From Coemansia sp. RSA 1804 (lineage: Eukaryota > Kickxellomycota > Kickxellomycetes > Kickxellales > Kickxellaceae), in assembly GCA_027578815.1 (NCBI GenBank), contig JANBTH010000285.1:1-22341 (forward strand): a stretch of 22,341 nucleotides of DNA. Direction: 5' to 3'. The translations under genes and the position numbers were made by a program. Shown here one piece after another: positions 1-8,934 of this stretch. Positions within the stretch are counted from its first letter, which is position 1. Every line of letters begins with the position of its first letter. The notes below the pieces were generated by a model. That model made no database searches and had not been told where the DNA came from. It worked only from the letters and a program-made list of their open reading frames with translations.

Positions 1-1386
1 ACCACTCAAGTTCAGTCAGCACTTGAGGATATATATGATGAGGCATGCGTAGATGAAAGTAAAGTAGAAGACATTATTGCCGATGGGCAGCATCTTATTC
101 GCACTTTCAATGTGGAAAAGCAATTCACGTTCATGTATATTAAAGAAAAAGACAAAAATCAACACATTGAAATAACAATGTCGACATTTGATGGACTATC
201 AACAACTATGATTAACTTTATAGGTGATTTTTCCCAGGCTATCTGTAAAATGATTATGATCATACAGAAACAAGTATTTAACAATGGTTTGTCATCTCTT
301 GAATTCATCATATTTGAAGAACTAATTGATGACCTGGTCGTTAATGCAGAGGATATATTGGGCATACCAAGCAAATTAAAAACCATTAAGCGCAAAATTA
401 GCAATTTTAGGGAATACGCCAGTTTAAAGCGTGAAAGGCTTGTTGAGGATAATGCGCTGGTGCCAGAAGAAAGCTGGCCATCAAATGGAAAAATTGAATT
501 CAACAACTTTAGCATGAAATACCACCAGGACTTGGAGTATGTTCTAAAGGATATCAACCTTACCATTAATCCAAGAGAAAAGACTGGCATTGTTGGCCGC
601 ACAGGTGCTGGAAAGACATCGCTTGCTCGCTCACTGTTCCAACTAGTTGACAAGAGTATTTGCAATGGATCCATACTAATCGATGGACATGACACATTTT
701 CCATGAACAGAAGAGACGTGCGTGCAAAGCTTGGAATCATTCCACAGGATCCAACGCTGTTTAGTGGAAGCTATAGGCAGAATCTGGATCCTCTTGTCAA
801 GTATTCTGTTGAGGATATGTGGTCCGCTATTCAAAAGTGTGGGATTAGTGAGCTTGTGGAGCCAAAGAATGACCGCAATAAAACCCAGGATGAGAAGATA
901 GTAGCAGAGGGTGAGCATGACAATGAGCTAAAGGAGATTGACAGATGGAACAAAAAGTGGAACAGCTCTGGATGGGCAATGCGTGCATTCCTGTACTTGT
1001 TTGTAAGAAAGCCCAAGTTGGATATAAACCATATTAGAAAAACACAATCTCATGGACTTGACCGACATGTAAAAGATACTCTAAGCAATGGACAGAAGCA
1101 GCTTGTAGGGCTCTGCAGACTGCTGATGCGCAATAGAAAGATCATTGTGCTGGATGAAGCAACATCAAGCATGGACCAAGAGTCAGACCAGGACATGCAG
1201 AAGCTTATCCGCTCTGAATTCAAGGACTGCACAGTGCTGACAATTGCCCATCGGCTGAAAACCATCATGGACAGCGACAGAATAGTTGTCTTGGATAATG
1301 GAAGGGTCGTTGAGGTTGGACCGCCCAGTGAGCTGCTTGAAAAGGGTGGATACCTTGCAGAGCTAGTCAAGGCAAATGAGTTTTAG
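1..1386 (+). CDS. ABCC/MRP-type ABC transporter, C-terminal part (5' end outside window)
   Basis: The reading frame is open from base 1, so this is the 3' end of a larger gene; 461 residues are visible. The first ~150 residues resemble the end of the second transmembrane domain of ABCC transporters. They are followed by a complete second nucleotide-binding domain: Walker A GRTGAGKTS (residues ~199-207), Q-loop PQDPTLFSGS (~248), signature LSNGQ (~361), Walker B IIVLDEA (~381-387) and the H-loop histidine in TIAHRL (~417). All catalytic motifs are intact, so this domain is probably an active ATPase. The family exports conjugates or loads them into vacuoles; the substrate cannot be told here. 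Odd: about 112 residues separate the Q-loop from the signature, roughly twice the usual spacing, because of a charged, Trp-containing insertion. The first in-frame ATG is internal and is not the start. The gene is AT-rich compared with the genes further right. Confidence 0.93.
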   Translation, partial: TTQVQSALEDIYDEACVDESKVEDIIADGQHLIRTFNVEKQFTFMYIKEKDKNQHIEITMSTFDGLSTTMINFIGDFSQAICKMIMIIQKQVFNNGLSSLEFIIFEELIDDLVVNAEDILGIPSKLKTIKRKISNFREYASLKRERLVEDNALVPEESWPSNGKIEFNNFSMKYHQDLEYVLKDINLTINPREKTGIVGRTGAGKTSLARSLFQLVDKSICNGSILIDGHDTFSMNRRDVRAKLGIIPQDPTLFSGSYRQNLDPLVKYSVEDMWSAIQKCGISELVEPKNDRNKTQDEKIVAEGEHDNELKEIDRWNKKWNSSGWAMRAFLYLFVRKPKLDINHIRKTQSHGLDRHVKDTLSNGQKQLVGLCRLLMRNRKIIVLDEATSSMDQESDQDMQKLIRSEFKDCTVLTIAHRLKTIMDSDRIVVLDNGRVVEVGPPSELLEKGGYLAELVKANEF

Positions 1387-1421
1387 ATAAAAAAAAAAGT
1401 AAAATATATTTATAAAGTAGA

Positions 1422-1427
1422 AATAAA
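1422..1427 (+). terminator. AATAAA polyadenylation signal of the ABC transporter gene
   Basis: A consensus AATAAA hexamer lies 35 nt after the transporter stop codon, in an A/T-rich 227-nt gap shared with the convergent F-box-like gene. The position fits a 3'-end signal, but no cleavage site can be shown from sequence alone. Confidence 0.5.
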
Positions 1428-1613
1428 GTGTTTTCTTTATAAAAAATTTTAACTTGTAAAAACATCGTCATATGGGTAAATGGCAAAAAACTGAAAATTA
1501 CTACTTTTATCTTCCGCTTTAATTGCTGAAAGTCTTCAACTTCTATTCAATTTTTCTAAAGGAATAACTTCTACATTCATATGCTTTATTAAGTTTTAAA
1601 TATTTACACTAAA

Positions 1614-3254
1614 TTACACTGAAATTGATTTTAACAATACTTGAACCGAAATGTCATTTTTCTTTGTGAAGCTCTGACATTCCATATATTTATTTACAAG
1701 ATCGCGGTATTCGTTTATATGACATTCTGGAAGTTTGACAGCCTGAAATCGGGGACATGCGCTTGCAAGGACCACAGCATACAGAGCGCTTGTGCTGACA
1801 CATATTATACTGTTATGTGAGATTACCCATTTTGCAAACAATTGACCTAAAGAATGGTGGTACTTTTTACACACTTGCTGAAGATTCTCCCAAACATGGC
1901 TATTTGTGCTTGAATCAACACTTGCCAGTCCACTTTTAAGTTGTTGTAATGCTGGAAGAGCTTTAAGAATCTTGAAAACGTCTGAGAGGGGCAGATGGAT
2001 GTCACATAACGACAAAGTTCGAATATCTTTGAATAACGTCGTTTTTGGCATTGTGTTAATAAATTCCTGTGCTATATCTATATCATGGATCATCAGATTC
2101 CGTAAGCTTGGTGCAATATTCTGGAGGAGGCACATATGTTGCTTTGCTTGATACTCGCTATTGTTGATATCCGCGATAAATGACTTGATTTCAACAGTGG
2201 TTAACTGCGTGTATCTCCCACATGCGAAGATACGAGCCCTGTTAAGAATGTTTATTGCTTGCTGGTCAAGATTAAGACAAAGCTCTTTCAACGAATTGTT
2301 GTTTTCTCTGAATAGTATGTCGTCACCAAAAGGATAGACAGAGCTGACTCTGAGTTTGGACAAACGTGGAAATGGTGCTATGTTGTCAAACACGGGCCGA
2401 TTGCTCGGCACCTCATCAGATTCACCATCTAAAATGAGATTCAAAAGATATGGGTACACAACTGGAGATCCATCCTCTTTAACAACAAGTTGGGACAAGT
2501 CGGCAGCATCTATTTTGTGAATAGAAAGCTCTTGAAGCTTGTCCGAACAAGTGTAAAGTATTCCAAGAATTTCTTTAACGTGGATATTCCATTCAAAATC
2601 CAGACAGGTTAAAGTAGCCAGGGCACTCAAGTCATTGTCAAATGCGCGAAAGTTACTGCCAAGACTTAGTTGCAACATTAAACCATTGTTGTACAGATAT
2701 TTGGTAAATAGGTTTATACTAGTCCAGTATCTCTCATTGTCAGTCGCAATGTTTCCACTATGTGAAATCTGTATCTTTCTTGCTCTGGGTGCCATGCACT
2801 TTATACGCTGGGCCAGGGCGCTCATATCATCAATGGAATAAAAAATATTTGACTCATCTGTAGAATTTATATCCATACATATCACATTTGCATTTGGAAA
2901 ATACAAATCCTTCTGGAACAGTGTACTGTACTGACCATAAGCAGCGCATCCACCAAGTACCTGTTGGCCGTTCAGATGAAGCTCTAGCACACGGGTGTAT
3001 TCACAGTAAACCCTGCTGTTAAAAAGACGAAACGGTGGTCTTGTGCGGCAATTGTCCGAAATTGTGTATTTGCGACATAATAGGCTTAGAGCAACATCCC
3101 GCCATCCACGACAAAGACTGGAAAGAATCAGCAATCTTTTTATATCTTCATCGTTCAAACCATCTGTCTTGTCGTTTAGAGAAAAATGGTGTAGAGTTGC
3201 TCCCTTTGCTATGGCGAGAACAATATTGGATGGCAGCAGCTGAAAGTGGTTCAT
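1614..3254 (-). CDS. F-box-like protein of unknown function
   Basis: A single-exon 546-aa protein. I start it at the first ATG of the frame (3252-3254); the frame continues a little upstream without another ATG. The N-terminus (LLPSNIVLAIAKGA, then a helix ending near SSLCRGWRDVAL) has the Leu-Pro opening and Trp-containing second helix expected of a degenerate F-box. The rest alternates short hydrophobic strands and Leu-rich segments (for example LTCLDFEW, LNLILDGE, LRNLMIHDIDI), resembling irregular leucine-rich repeats. Proteins of this shape usually present substrates to SCF ubiquitin ligases, but no catalytic residue is visible and the assignment is by architecture only. I recall similar large expanded families in Kickxellales fungi, but that is an impression rather than a search result. 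The gene is AT-rich like its convergent ABC neighbour. A TATATAAAT sequence sits only about 10 nt before the ATG. Confidence 0.7.
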   Translation of the reverse strand: MNHFQLLPSNIVLAIAKGATLHHFSLNDKTDGLNDEDIKRLLILSSLCRGWRDVALSLLCRKYTISDNCRTRPPFRLFNSRVYCEYTRVLELHLNGQQVLGGCAAYGQYSTLFQKDLYFPNANVICMDINSTDESNIFYSIDDMSALAQRIKCMAPRARKIQISHSGNIATDNERYWTSINLFTKYLYNNGLMLQLSLGSNFRAFDNDLSALATLTCLDFEWNIHVKEILGILYTCSDKLQELSIHKIDAADLSQLVVKEDGSPVVYPYLLNLILDGESDEVPSNRPVFDNIAPFPRLSKLRVSSVYPFGDDILFRENNNSLKELCLNLDQQAINILNRARIFACGRYTQLTTVEIKSFIADINNSEYQAKQHMCLLQNIAPSLRNLMIHDIDIAQEFINTMPKTTLFKDIRTLSLCDIHLPLSDVFKILKALPALQQLKSGLASVDSSTNSHVWENLQQVCKKYHHSLGQLFAKWVISHNSIICVSTSALYAVVLASACPRFQAVKLPECHINEYRDLVNKYMECQSFTKKNDISVQVLLKSISV

Positions 3255-3721
3255 AGTTGGGGATTTATATACAATAACAGCCTTATTTAATAATGAGCAC
3301 ACAGAGTAAATATATTGAAATAACTAAAAAAAACTAAATAAAAATTCAATGACGGGTGGGAAAAGAACTATTTTTATAGCATTCTGTGCACACTCCTTTC
3401 TTCTCTTCAAGCAAAAATAAATGAAGTTTCTAAAAATAAACACGCAAACTCAGCATTTTGCTATTATAGAAGCAATGCCAAGCAAGATTTGGATACCGGA
3501 TTCCAAATCATGTTTAAGCATTTCGGATTTTTTTGTTAGAATAAAATGGGTTTATCCAAAAGGCCATGACTGTTTACTCGTTCGGTAACCACAAAGAAGT
3601 GGGGGTTTGTGTACATTAACAGGGCTTCTGGTTATATCCTCAACGAGTCTTTGTATTACAAAAAGAAAGATTGAATTGTTGTGGGCTAATCCTAAAAAGT
3701 CAAAAAGTCAAAAGGCCGCTT
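3255..3721. other. Intergenic region between the F-box-like gene and ORC2
   Basis: This 467-nt gap lies upstream of the F-box-like gene and downstream of ORC2, both on the - strand. It is AT-rich with short A/T runs and no long frame with recognisable coding character. I see no tRNA, no strong inverted repeat and no mobile-element trace. It is presumably the ORC2 3' UTR plus the F-box-like gene promoter. Confidence 0.6.
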
Positions 3722-5371
3722 CTAATCCATAGACTCGAGAATAGTGCCCAAAGTCGTCCCGTCAAGAGGTATACGCACAAACTCAGTGCCGTCAGGCGCA
3801 TGGCGAGACTGGATAACCTTGTGGTCGCGAAACTCTGTTAGCTGCGAGCGGAATGTCATCTCGTTGCTAACAAGAAACTGGTCCCTGCATGCGGCAAAAT
3901 AGCTGTTGTATGGCATCTCTGGGGCCCTTGAACCAGTGTTTTTGTGCGTATCGGAGGAAACACCATCCATGACAGACTCGGCAATCTGGAATTCGGCAAG
4001 AATGCGGAATACGCTCTTTGCATTCTCGGTCAGACTCGCCAGCACGTGCAGTACACCGCGGGGCCCAATCTCAACAGAGTCGGAGGAAAAGTTTTCGTAG
4101 CTGGTCTCAACAGTATACGGCTCAAACGTTGTCAGGTCATGCCATGCCCAATTGAACCGGGTAACGGTGCTCGAGTCCCAGATAAGGGGCGCATCGATGT
4201 GGTCAATCGAGGCTAAGAGCCGTATATGTCTGCAGCTGGACAGCACCGCCAGCGACGCCTGGTGCTTGCGCAGACTGGGGCCGTCAATGTTGTGAACAAC
4301 GAGCGTCATGCTATCGACAGTCTTCTTGCTCGAGCTAAAGTATCCGCAAATCAGCGAAGCAAGGTCGGCAACAGAGCCGGCTGTGTCTCCAAGGCCTATC
4401 ACCTGGGTAACAATCTTTTCAAGCGACTGCTTGAGATTCAGGGCTGGAAAGTACCCGTTAACAATAACAACAGGCGCATCGGCCGCCATCTGCGTAGCAA
4501 AGCTGTTGAGCAGCCGGCGCTTTGAGCCATAGCCGTAGAACACGAGGTTGAATCCACAGTCCAGCTCAAACCGCCATTGCCGAAACTGCTGGCGATGCAT
4601 AGTCTCCAGAAGAGCGACCTCCTCTTTGTGTTTAGTGGGAGCCTTTGCAAGGAGTTTGTGGCATTCGGCTTGCGAAAGACGCGGGAGCTTTGAAAGAGTG
4701 TTGTCCGACGTCTTCGAGCCCTTTGTCGAGTGCAGGTCCTGAAAGTAGCGCTCGTATGCGGGTCCGTCCTGCGCAAAGGCGTCGTCGGCATCTTCCAGCC
4801 CATACAAGTGGGACCGGGTGTCGTCGCAATCCTCATTACCGCTATCGACGGCGTCTGCGTGAGCCCCGCTCTCTGCACGGTTGCCAGCTTCGCCTTCGGC
4901 CTCATCATCATCCTCGTCCTCGTCGTCATCCTCGTTTGCATCGTCTGGATTGGTTCGGCGCCCTGTGTCCGACGCGTGTGTGCGCGGGCGCTTAGGCGTG
5001 GTGGCGGAGGCTCCGCGCCCAGTCCTGCCACCCCTGCTCCCGCGACCACGCGCAGCCGCGCCTCTGGTCCCTCTGCTGGCACCCGCGCCACGCCCTCGCA
5101 ACGAGCGTTTCTGAAACCCGTACACAGACTTGCCGCCCATGCTGAAAAGCCCGGCTGCCTCCTCCGAGCTGTTCTCCTTGTCGTCTGTGTCCAGCGACGC
5201 TCCAAGCCGCAGGATCTCTGTTATCTCAGACACTCCGCGCGTTGGCGTGTAGTTTGTGGAGTCTGTGAGCTTTGTCTTGTGCCCCGTCTTCGTCGCTGTC
5301 AGAGTAAGTCCCATGTCGACTCTGGTGCGCGCTCTGGCCATGCGCGGCGTGCTTTGCTCCGGCGTATCCAT
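3722..5371 (-). CDS. ORC2: Origin recognition complex subunit 2
   Basis: A single-exon 549-aa protein, close to the length of fungal Orc2. Orc2 is part of the six-subunit ORC that marks replication origins and helps load MCM helicase in the nucleus. The start is the ATG at 5369-5371; the frame extends upstream without another ATG. The N-terminal ~200 residues are low-complexity: S/TP sites near the start, an Arg/Gly-rich tract and a strongly acidic tract (consecutive Asp/Glu around NEDDDEDEDDDE). The conserved part begins near LYGLEDADDAF and contains the Orc2 hallmark GFNLVFYGYGSKRRLL (FYGYGSK ~278-284), the degenerate Walker-A-like region of the AAA+-like fold. LVVHNIDG follows as the Walker-B-like strand, then a C-terminal winged-helix region. 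The gene is divergent from ALG6. Confidence 0.95.
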   Translation of the reverse strand: MDTPEQSTPRMARARTRVDMGLTLTATKTGHKTKLTDSTNYTPTRGVSEITEILRLGASLDTDDKENSSEEAAGLFSMGGKSVYGFQKRSLRGRGAGASRGTRGAAARGRGSRGGRTGRGASATTPKRPRTHASDTGRRTNPDDANEDDDEDEDDDEAEGEAGNRAESGAHADAVDSGNEDCDDTRSHLYGLEDADDAFAQDGPAYERYFQDLHSTKGSKTSDNTLSKLPRLSQAECHKLLAKAPTKHKEEVALLETMHRQQFRQWRFELDCGFNLVFYGYGSKRRLLNSFATQMAADAPVVIVNGYFPALNLKQSLEKIVTQVIGLGDTAGSVADLASLICGYFSSSKKTVDSMTLVVHNIDGPSLRKHQASLAVLSSCRHIRLLASIDHIDAPLIWDSSTVTRFNWAWHDLTTFEPYTVETSYENFSSDSVEIGPRGVLHVLASLTENAKSVFRILAEFQIAESVMDGVSSDTHKNTGSRAPEMPYNSYFAACRDQFLVSNEMTFRSQLTEFRDHKVIQSRHAPDGTEFVRIPLDGTTLGTILESMD

Positions 5372-5792
5372 GGCAACCTCGGCTGTTTGAGAGTATGAGG
5401 ACAAGCCCTGCAGCAATATCAACTATGTTTGCAATAACAGAAGAGAACACACAGCAATATTATTGTAAAACAACATGGAACGCCTTTGTGTACCGGAAAC
5501 AAGAGCAGGAAAAGCAAAAAACAAAGCAGATTCGAGGAGTAGGAAAAAGCCGGCTTTGGTATTATTTTTGTTTGTTTGAGAATGATGCGCGAACAAGGCG
5601 CCTTTTCTTGAGCGTGTTTTTTCATGCTCATTCTGTTCAGATCCGCCCTTGCTTCTTTTTCGCCCTTTGGCTCCCTCAGGGTTTTCTCCTTGTGTTGTTT
5701 TCTTCTCTTTTCTTCAACCGGCCCTTTAGTTCTTTCCATATCCTTTCTTCACCCTTGCCACCAGTGCTTCCTTTTGTCATTGTTTTGGCGCA
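5372..5792. other. Divergent promoter region ORC2 / ALG6
   Basis: 421 nt separate the two start codons. The ALG6-proximal half is strikingly C/T-rich on the + strand (about 5630-5790), typical of fungal leaders. I see no clear TATA box and no independent gene. A 168-codon open frame across the region is low-complexity Phe/Leu/Ser sequence and is best explained by the pyrimidine-rich leader. Confidence 0.6.
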
Positions 5793-7367
5793 ATGTCCCC
5801 CAAAAGACGCACAGCCAAGACGGCGGCTGCCCGTCCAACAGAGGTCGTCCCGGCGTACAGATGGATCCAGTTTCTCAAGCAGCAGGATGCGCGCGGAGTA
5901 GCGCTGCCGGCCACGCTGCTGTTTTCGCTCCTTGTGCGGTGGTGCGTTGCGCTGCACAGCTACTCTGGATTCCAGGACCCACCGATGCACGGCGACTACG
6001 AGGCACAGCGCCACTGGATGGAGATCACAGCCCATCTTCCGGCGTCGGAGTGGTACTTCTACGACCTCCAGTACTGGGGCCTTGACTATCCGCCGCTGAC
6101 TGCGTTCCAAAGCTGGCTCTGCGGGCGTGTTGCCAACCGGATTGATCCGACATGGGTTGCGCTGGACAGCTCGCGCGGTATCGAGACGCACGAGAGCAAG
6201 CTGTTTATGCGGGCCAGTGTCGTTGCTCTCGAGTTCATCGTCTACGTGCCTGCGGTTATCCTGCTGCTTGGGGCGCGGCAGATGGGCGGCGCTTCTTCCT
6301 GGACAACACGGCAGGTTGCTCTGCTTACTGTGCTTCTGCAGCCGTGTCTGCTGCTTGTCGACCACGGACACTTCCAGTACAACTCTGTGATGCTCGGGTT
6401 CCTGGTCTGGGCGCTGTGCTTTGCTGCGCAACAGCGCTATGTCCTGATGGCAATCTCCTTCTCCTGCGCGCTGCTGTTCAAGCAGATGGCGCTGTACTTT
6501 GCACCGGCGGTGTTTGCGTTTCTCCTTGCAAAGTGCTTTCAGCGCCAGCATGGGATTGCGCTGTTTGTAAAGCTAGGGCTGGCCGTGGCCGGTACGTTTG
6601 GGATCGCGCTGTTGCCGTGGATCCGCTCGCCCGACCAGCTGTACCAGATCCTGATCCGCGTATTTCCGGTTGCGCGGGGCCTGTACGAGGACAAGGTGGC
6701 CAATATCTGGTGTGCGCTGAACGTTGCCGTCAAGCTGCGCGATATGTTTGGTGTGCGCACCCTGCTGCGCATGGCCACCGCTGCAACCAGCCTTGCGTTT
6801 CTGCCGTCCTGCATCCACCTGTTCATATCCACCAGACGGCTGGGAAAGCGCACGGCGGACTCGGGTTCCCTGAGGCTGCTGTGCTATGCGCTGCTTAATA
6901 CGTCGCTGGCGTTCTTCCTGCTTTCGTTCCAGGTCCACGAGAAATCCATCCTGCTCCCCTTGGCGCCGGCGCTTCTGCTGGCGATCGACGAGCACTGGGC
7001 TGTCAGCTGGTTTGTGCAAACCGCGTTGTTCAGCATGTATCCTCTTCTCTTCCGCGACGGGTTGCAGCTGCCTTACTGCGTTCTGGCCGTCGGGTGGTCG
7101 CTGCTGCGTAGCTGTCCGGCGTGCCCTTCCGACAAGCGAACCCCGCGGCTGGTGGTTCTGCTGCAATGGCTTTCGACTCTTGCCATGGTAGCCATCCACG
7201 CAATGCACGCGCTGGTGCCTCCGCCATCGTCGCTGCCAGACATCTACGTTGTTGCAAATGTGCTCCTCTCATGCGCCATGTTTGCGTTCTTCTTCGTTTA
7301 CTTTAACTACCGGCAGTTCACGCTCTTGCACTCGTTGCGTGCGCAGGCAAAAGTCAAGACCGCTTAA
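5793..7367 (+). CDS. ALG6: Dolichyl-P-Glc:Man9GlcNAc2-PP-dolichol alpha-1,3-glucosyltransferase
   Basis: A 524-aa single-exon polytopic membrane protein of the ALG6/ALG8 (GT57) family. The enzyme adds the first glucose, from dolichyl-phosphate glucose, to the lipid-linked N-glycan precursor on the lumenal side of the ER. The first transmembrane segment is followed by the GDYEAQRHWMEIT motif (residues 67-79), whose Asp68 corresponds to the catalytic Asp described for yeast Alg6. YWGLDYPPLTAFQSWL comes next, matching ALG6 rather than ALG8. Multiple hydrophobic segments follow, with the conserved HGHFQYNSVMLG loop, VFPVARGLYEDKVANIWC, and the C-terminal FQVHEKSILLPLAP motif. The length is close to yeast Alg6. 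An AATAAA lies 15 nt past the stop, and the neighbouring convergent gene ends 74 nt away. Confidence 0.95.
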   Translation: MSPKRRTAKTAAARPTEVVPAYRWIQFLKQQDARGVALPATLLFSLLVRWCVALHSYSGFQDPPMHGDYEAQRHWMEITAHLPASEWYFYDLQYWGLDYPPLTAFQSWLCGRVANRIDPTWVALDSSRGIETHESKLFMRASVVALEFIVYVPAVILLLGARQMGGASSWTTRQVALLTVLLQPCLLLVDHGHFQYNSVMLGFLVWALCFAAQQRYVLMAISFSCALLFKQMALYFAPAVFAFLLAKCFQRQHGIALFVKLGLAVAGTFGIALLPWIRSPDQLYQILIRVFPVARGLYEDKVANIWCALNVAVKLRDMFGVRTLLRMATAATSLAFLPSCIHLFISTRRLGKRTADSGSLRLLCYALLNTSLAFFLLSFQVHEKSILLPLAPALLLAIDEHWAVSWFVQTALFSMYPLLFRDGLQLPYCVLAVGWSLLRSCPACPSDKRTPRLVVLLQWLSTLAMVAIHAMHALVPPPSSLPDIYVVANVLLSCAMFAFFFVYFNYRQFTLLHSLRAQAKVKTA

Positions 7368-7381
7368 CGGGGATGTTTTGT

Positions 7382-7387
7382 AATAAA
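7382..7387 (+). terminator. AATAAA polyadenylation signal of ALG6
   Basis: A consensus hexamer 15 nt after the ALG6 stop, inside the 74-nt gap to the convergent Utp30-like gene. Cleavage 10-30 nt downstream would end the transcript close to or inside the neighbour's 3' end. Confidence 0.55.
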
Positions 7388-7441
7388 GATAGAAAGTGAA
7401 AAGAAAGGAAGGTGTTTGCGTTATACGAATGTTACATCCGC

Positions 7442-7551
7442 TCAGACAGCCGCTGCTGTGGCACGCTTTTTTGACTGCGCCTTTTCGGCAGCGGTGCTGG
7501 GACGCGGAAGAGAGCCTTTCTTTTGTTTTTTGTCCTGTTTGGGCTTGGGCT

Positions 7552-7590
<39 letters not shown>

Positions 7591-8493
7591 CGGCCCTCTT
7601 TGTCTTCTTCGCGCTTTCTTCCTTTGGCTGAGCCGCTTCCGTCTTGGCACTGGCGGTGGTAATGATGGTCGGGGGGTTGGGCAGCGAGTTGTAGATAGGC
7701 AGGGTCAGCGATTTGCCGGTCTTGATTCCAACCGCCTGGATGTTGTCCCAGCCCTTGGGGACGCATTTAGCAATAACGTCCATTGCGCCCTGGATGTTGT
7801 CGGCCAGCTCTGGTGCCGCCATCGCGGTTGTGCCGATCTTGGCCGCATTGCATGTGCCCTTGCCCTGTCTGTAGTACGTGCACGACAGCGCCCTCTTGAT
7901 CTCCTTCTCCAGGTCGCTGGCCAGCAGATTCACGGGCGCCGGCGTCTTCTTGGCCTTGAAGAACTTGACTCCGAGGATCTCCGGCAGGCTGTTGACAACC
8001 CGGTCGTCGGTGAGGAACAGGTCATGCATGGCGACCAGTTGCCGTCTGGCCTCGTACGACTTGTACTCCGTCTTCAGCTGCAGCACCGTGATGACCTCCT
8101 TGATCTGGGGCACCTTGAGCTCCTTCAGCGCCTCCACGCTGGTCTTTTCCGTGCCCTTGGTGATCAGGCAGACCGAGCTTGTTTCTCTGTACAGCGGCAC
8201 GCGCAACGGAATCCGGTACGGCTTATGGCGCTTCTTGCCGCTTATCTTCTTCAGGCTAATAACCAGGTGCACAACCTCCTCGTCGTCCGCAAACAGGTTG
8301 GTGTTCTGCTCGCTGCTGCTATTCTTCTCAGCGTAGCTAAGCAGCGCCTTGCTGGCCTTGAGTACCTATATTTGTCTTTTATCGCTGAGAATACCAGCAG
8401 GTGCATAGTTAGTAACTGCGCGAGGAAGAGGGCTAGTGGGGTTTTTAGTACAGCTGTTGCTGCTCAACTTACCAGCTCGTGGTTCAACGACAT
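7442..8493 (-). CDS. Ribosomal L1-domain nucleolar protein, Utp30/RSL1D1 family
   Basis: Two exons: 8473-8493 (ATG and six more codons, MSLNHEL) and 7442-8365, giving 314 aa. The 107-nt intron (8366-8472) has a GTAAGT donor, a TACTAAC branch point and a TAG acceptor. A nearer CAG acceptor would bring in an in-frame stop, so the distal TAG is chosen. The L1-domain fold is indicated by LVISLKKISGKKRHKPYRIPLRVP, LQLKTEYKSYEARRQL, the following DLFLTDDRVV and KKTPAPVNL, which correspond to human RSL1D1 block by block. Members (Utp30, Cic1/Nsa3, RSL1D1) bind pre-rRNA in the nucleolus during subunit assembly. The C-terminus is a Lys-rich tail with a 12-residue Ala run encoded by a triplet repeat. 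Utp30 and Cic1 cannot be separated firmly by eye; length favours Utp30. Confidence 0.88.
7555..7590. repeat. (CAG)12 microsatellite
   Basis: Twelve perfect CAG units on the + strand. In the - strand Utp30-like gene they are read as GCT codons and give a 12-alanine run in the lysine-rich tail. The purity of the repeat suggests length variation between strains. Confidence 0.9.
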
Positions 8494-8934
8494 GCTTTGG
8501 AGGTGACGGCGGTTGCTTTAATATATGTTTGGGAAAAGGGTAGTATGAGAGGCCGGGGGCTGGCTGGTATTGTTTAGTTCTAGTTGAAATTCAAGCAAGG
8601 AAGAAAACGAAACCTAAGTGTTGCATGGCAATGGCTAGGCAAAAAGTGAAATACTTTTTTTACGTTGAATGTTACAGACAAAAGAAGGAAAGAAAAAAAA
8701 AGACTGATCGCTGATTATTATTAGCCAGACAGATGTAATTCAAAGCAGATCGATCTCTGGATTCCGCCGATCAAATCACAGGTACAAAGCTCAAGCTTGG
8801 GCTATCCTTTTGCAGCACGAGCTTGGTTCTTTTCTTGATGTTGGGCGTTATATTATTATTTTGCATTTCTCTTGTTGTTACAGTTGTAAACTGAACAAGG
8901 ACAAATCTTTCTTTATCACTTTCTTCTACTGTGA
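8494..8934. other. Divergent promoter region of the Utp30-like gene and LSM4
   Basis: 441 nt between the two start codons. A TATATTAAA sequence lies about 26 nt before the Utp30-like ATG. The LSM4 side carries a T/C-rich stretch just before its ATG. No RNA gene or further coding sequence is recognised here. Confidence 0.55.

Noticed and set aside
112..114. GTG as a start codon of the ABC transporter fragment
   Set aside because: The same frame is open to base 1 and the upstream residues fit the transmembrane domain, so the gene begins outside the window.
5676..6551. 291-codon frame on the - strand
   Set aside because: It is antisense to the start of ALG6, full of Arg/Gln/Lys, and has no domain. 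ALG6 on the + strand is unambiguous.
8377..8395. Nearer CAG acceptor in the Utp30-like intron
   Set aside because: Joining there would read through an in-frame stop right before the conserved exon; the distal TAG acceptor keeps the frame open.
7523..8506. 327-codon frame on the + strand
   Set aside because: It is antisense to the Utp30-like gene across both exons and the intron, with Ser and Leu/Val runs from the repeat. No family resemblance is seen.
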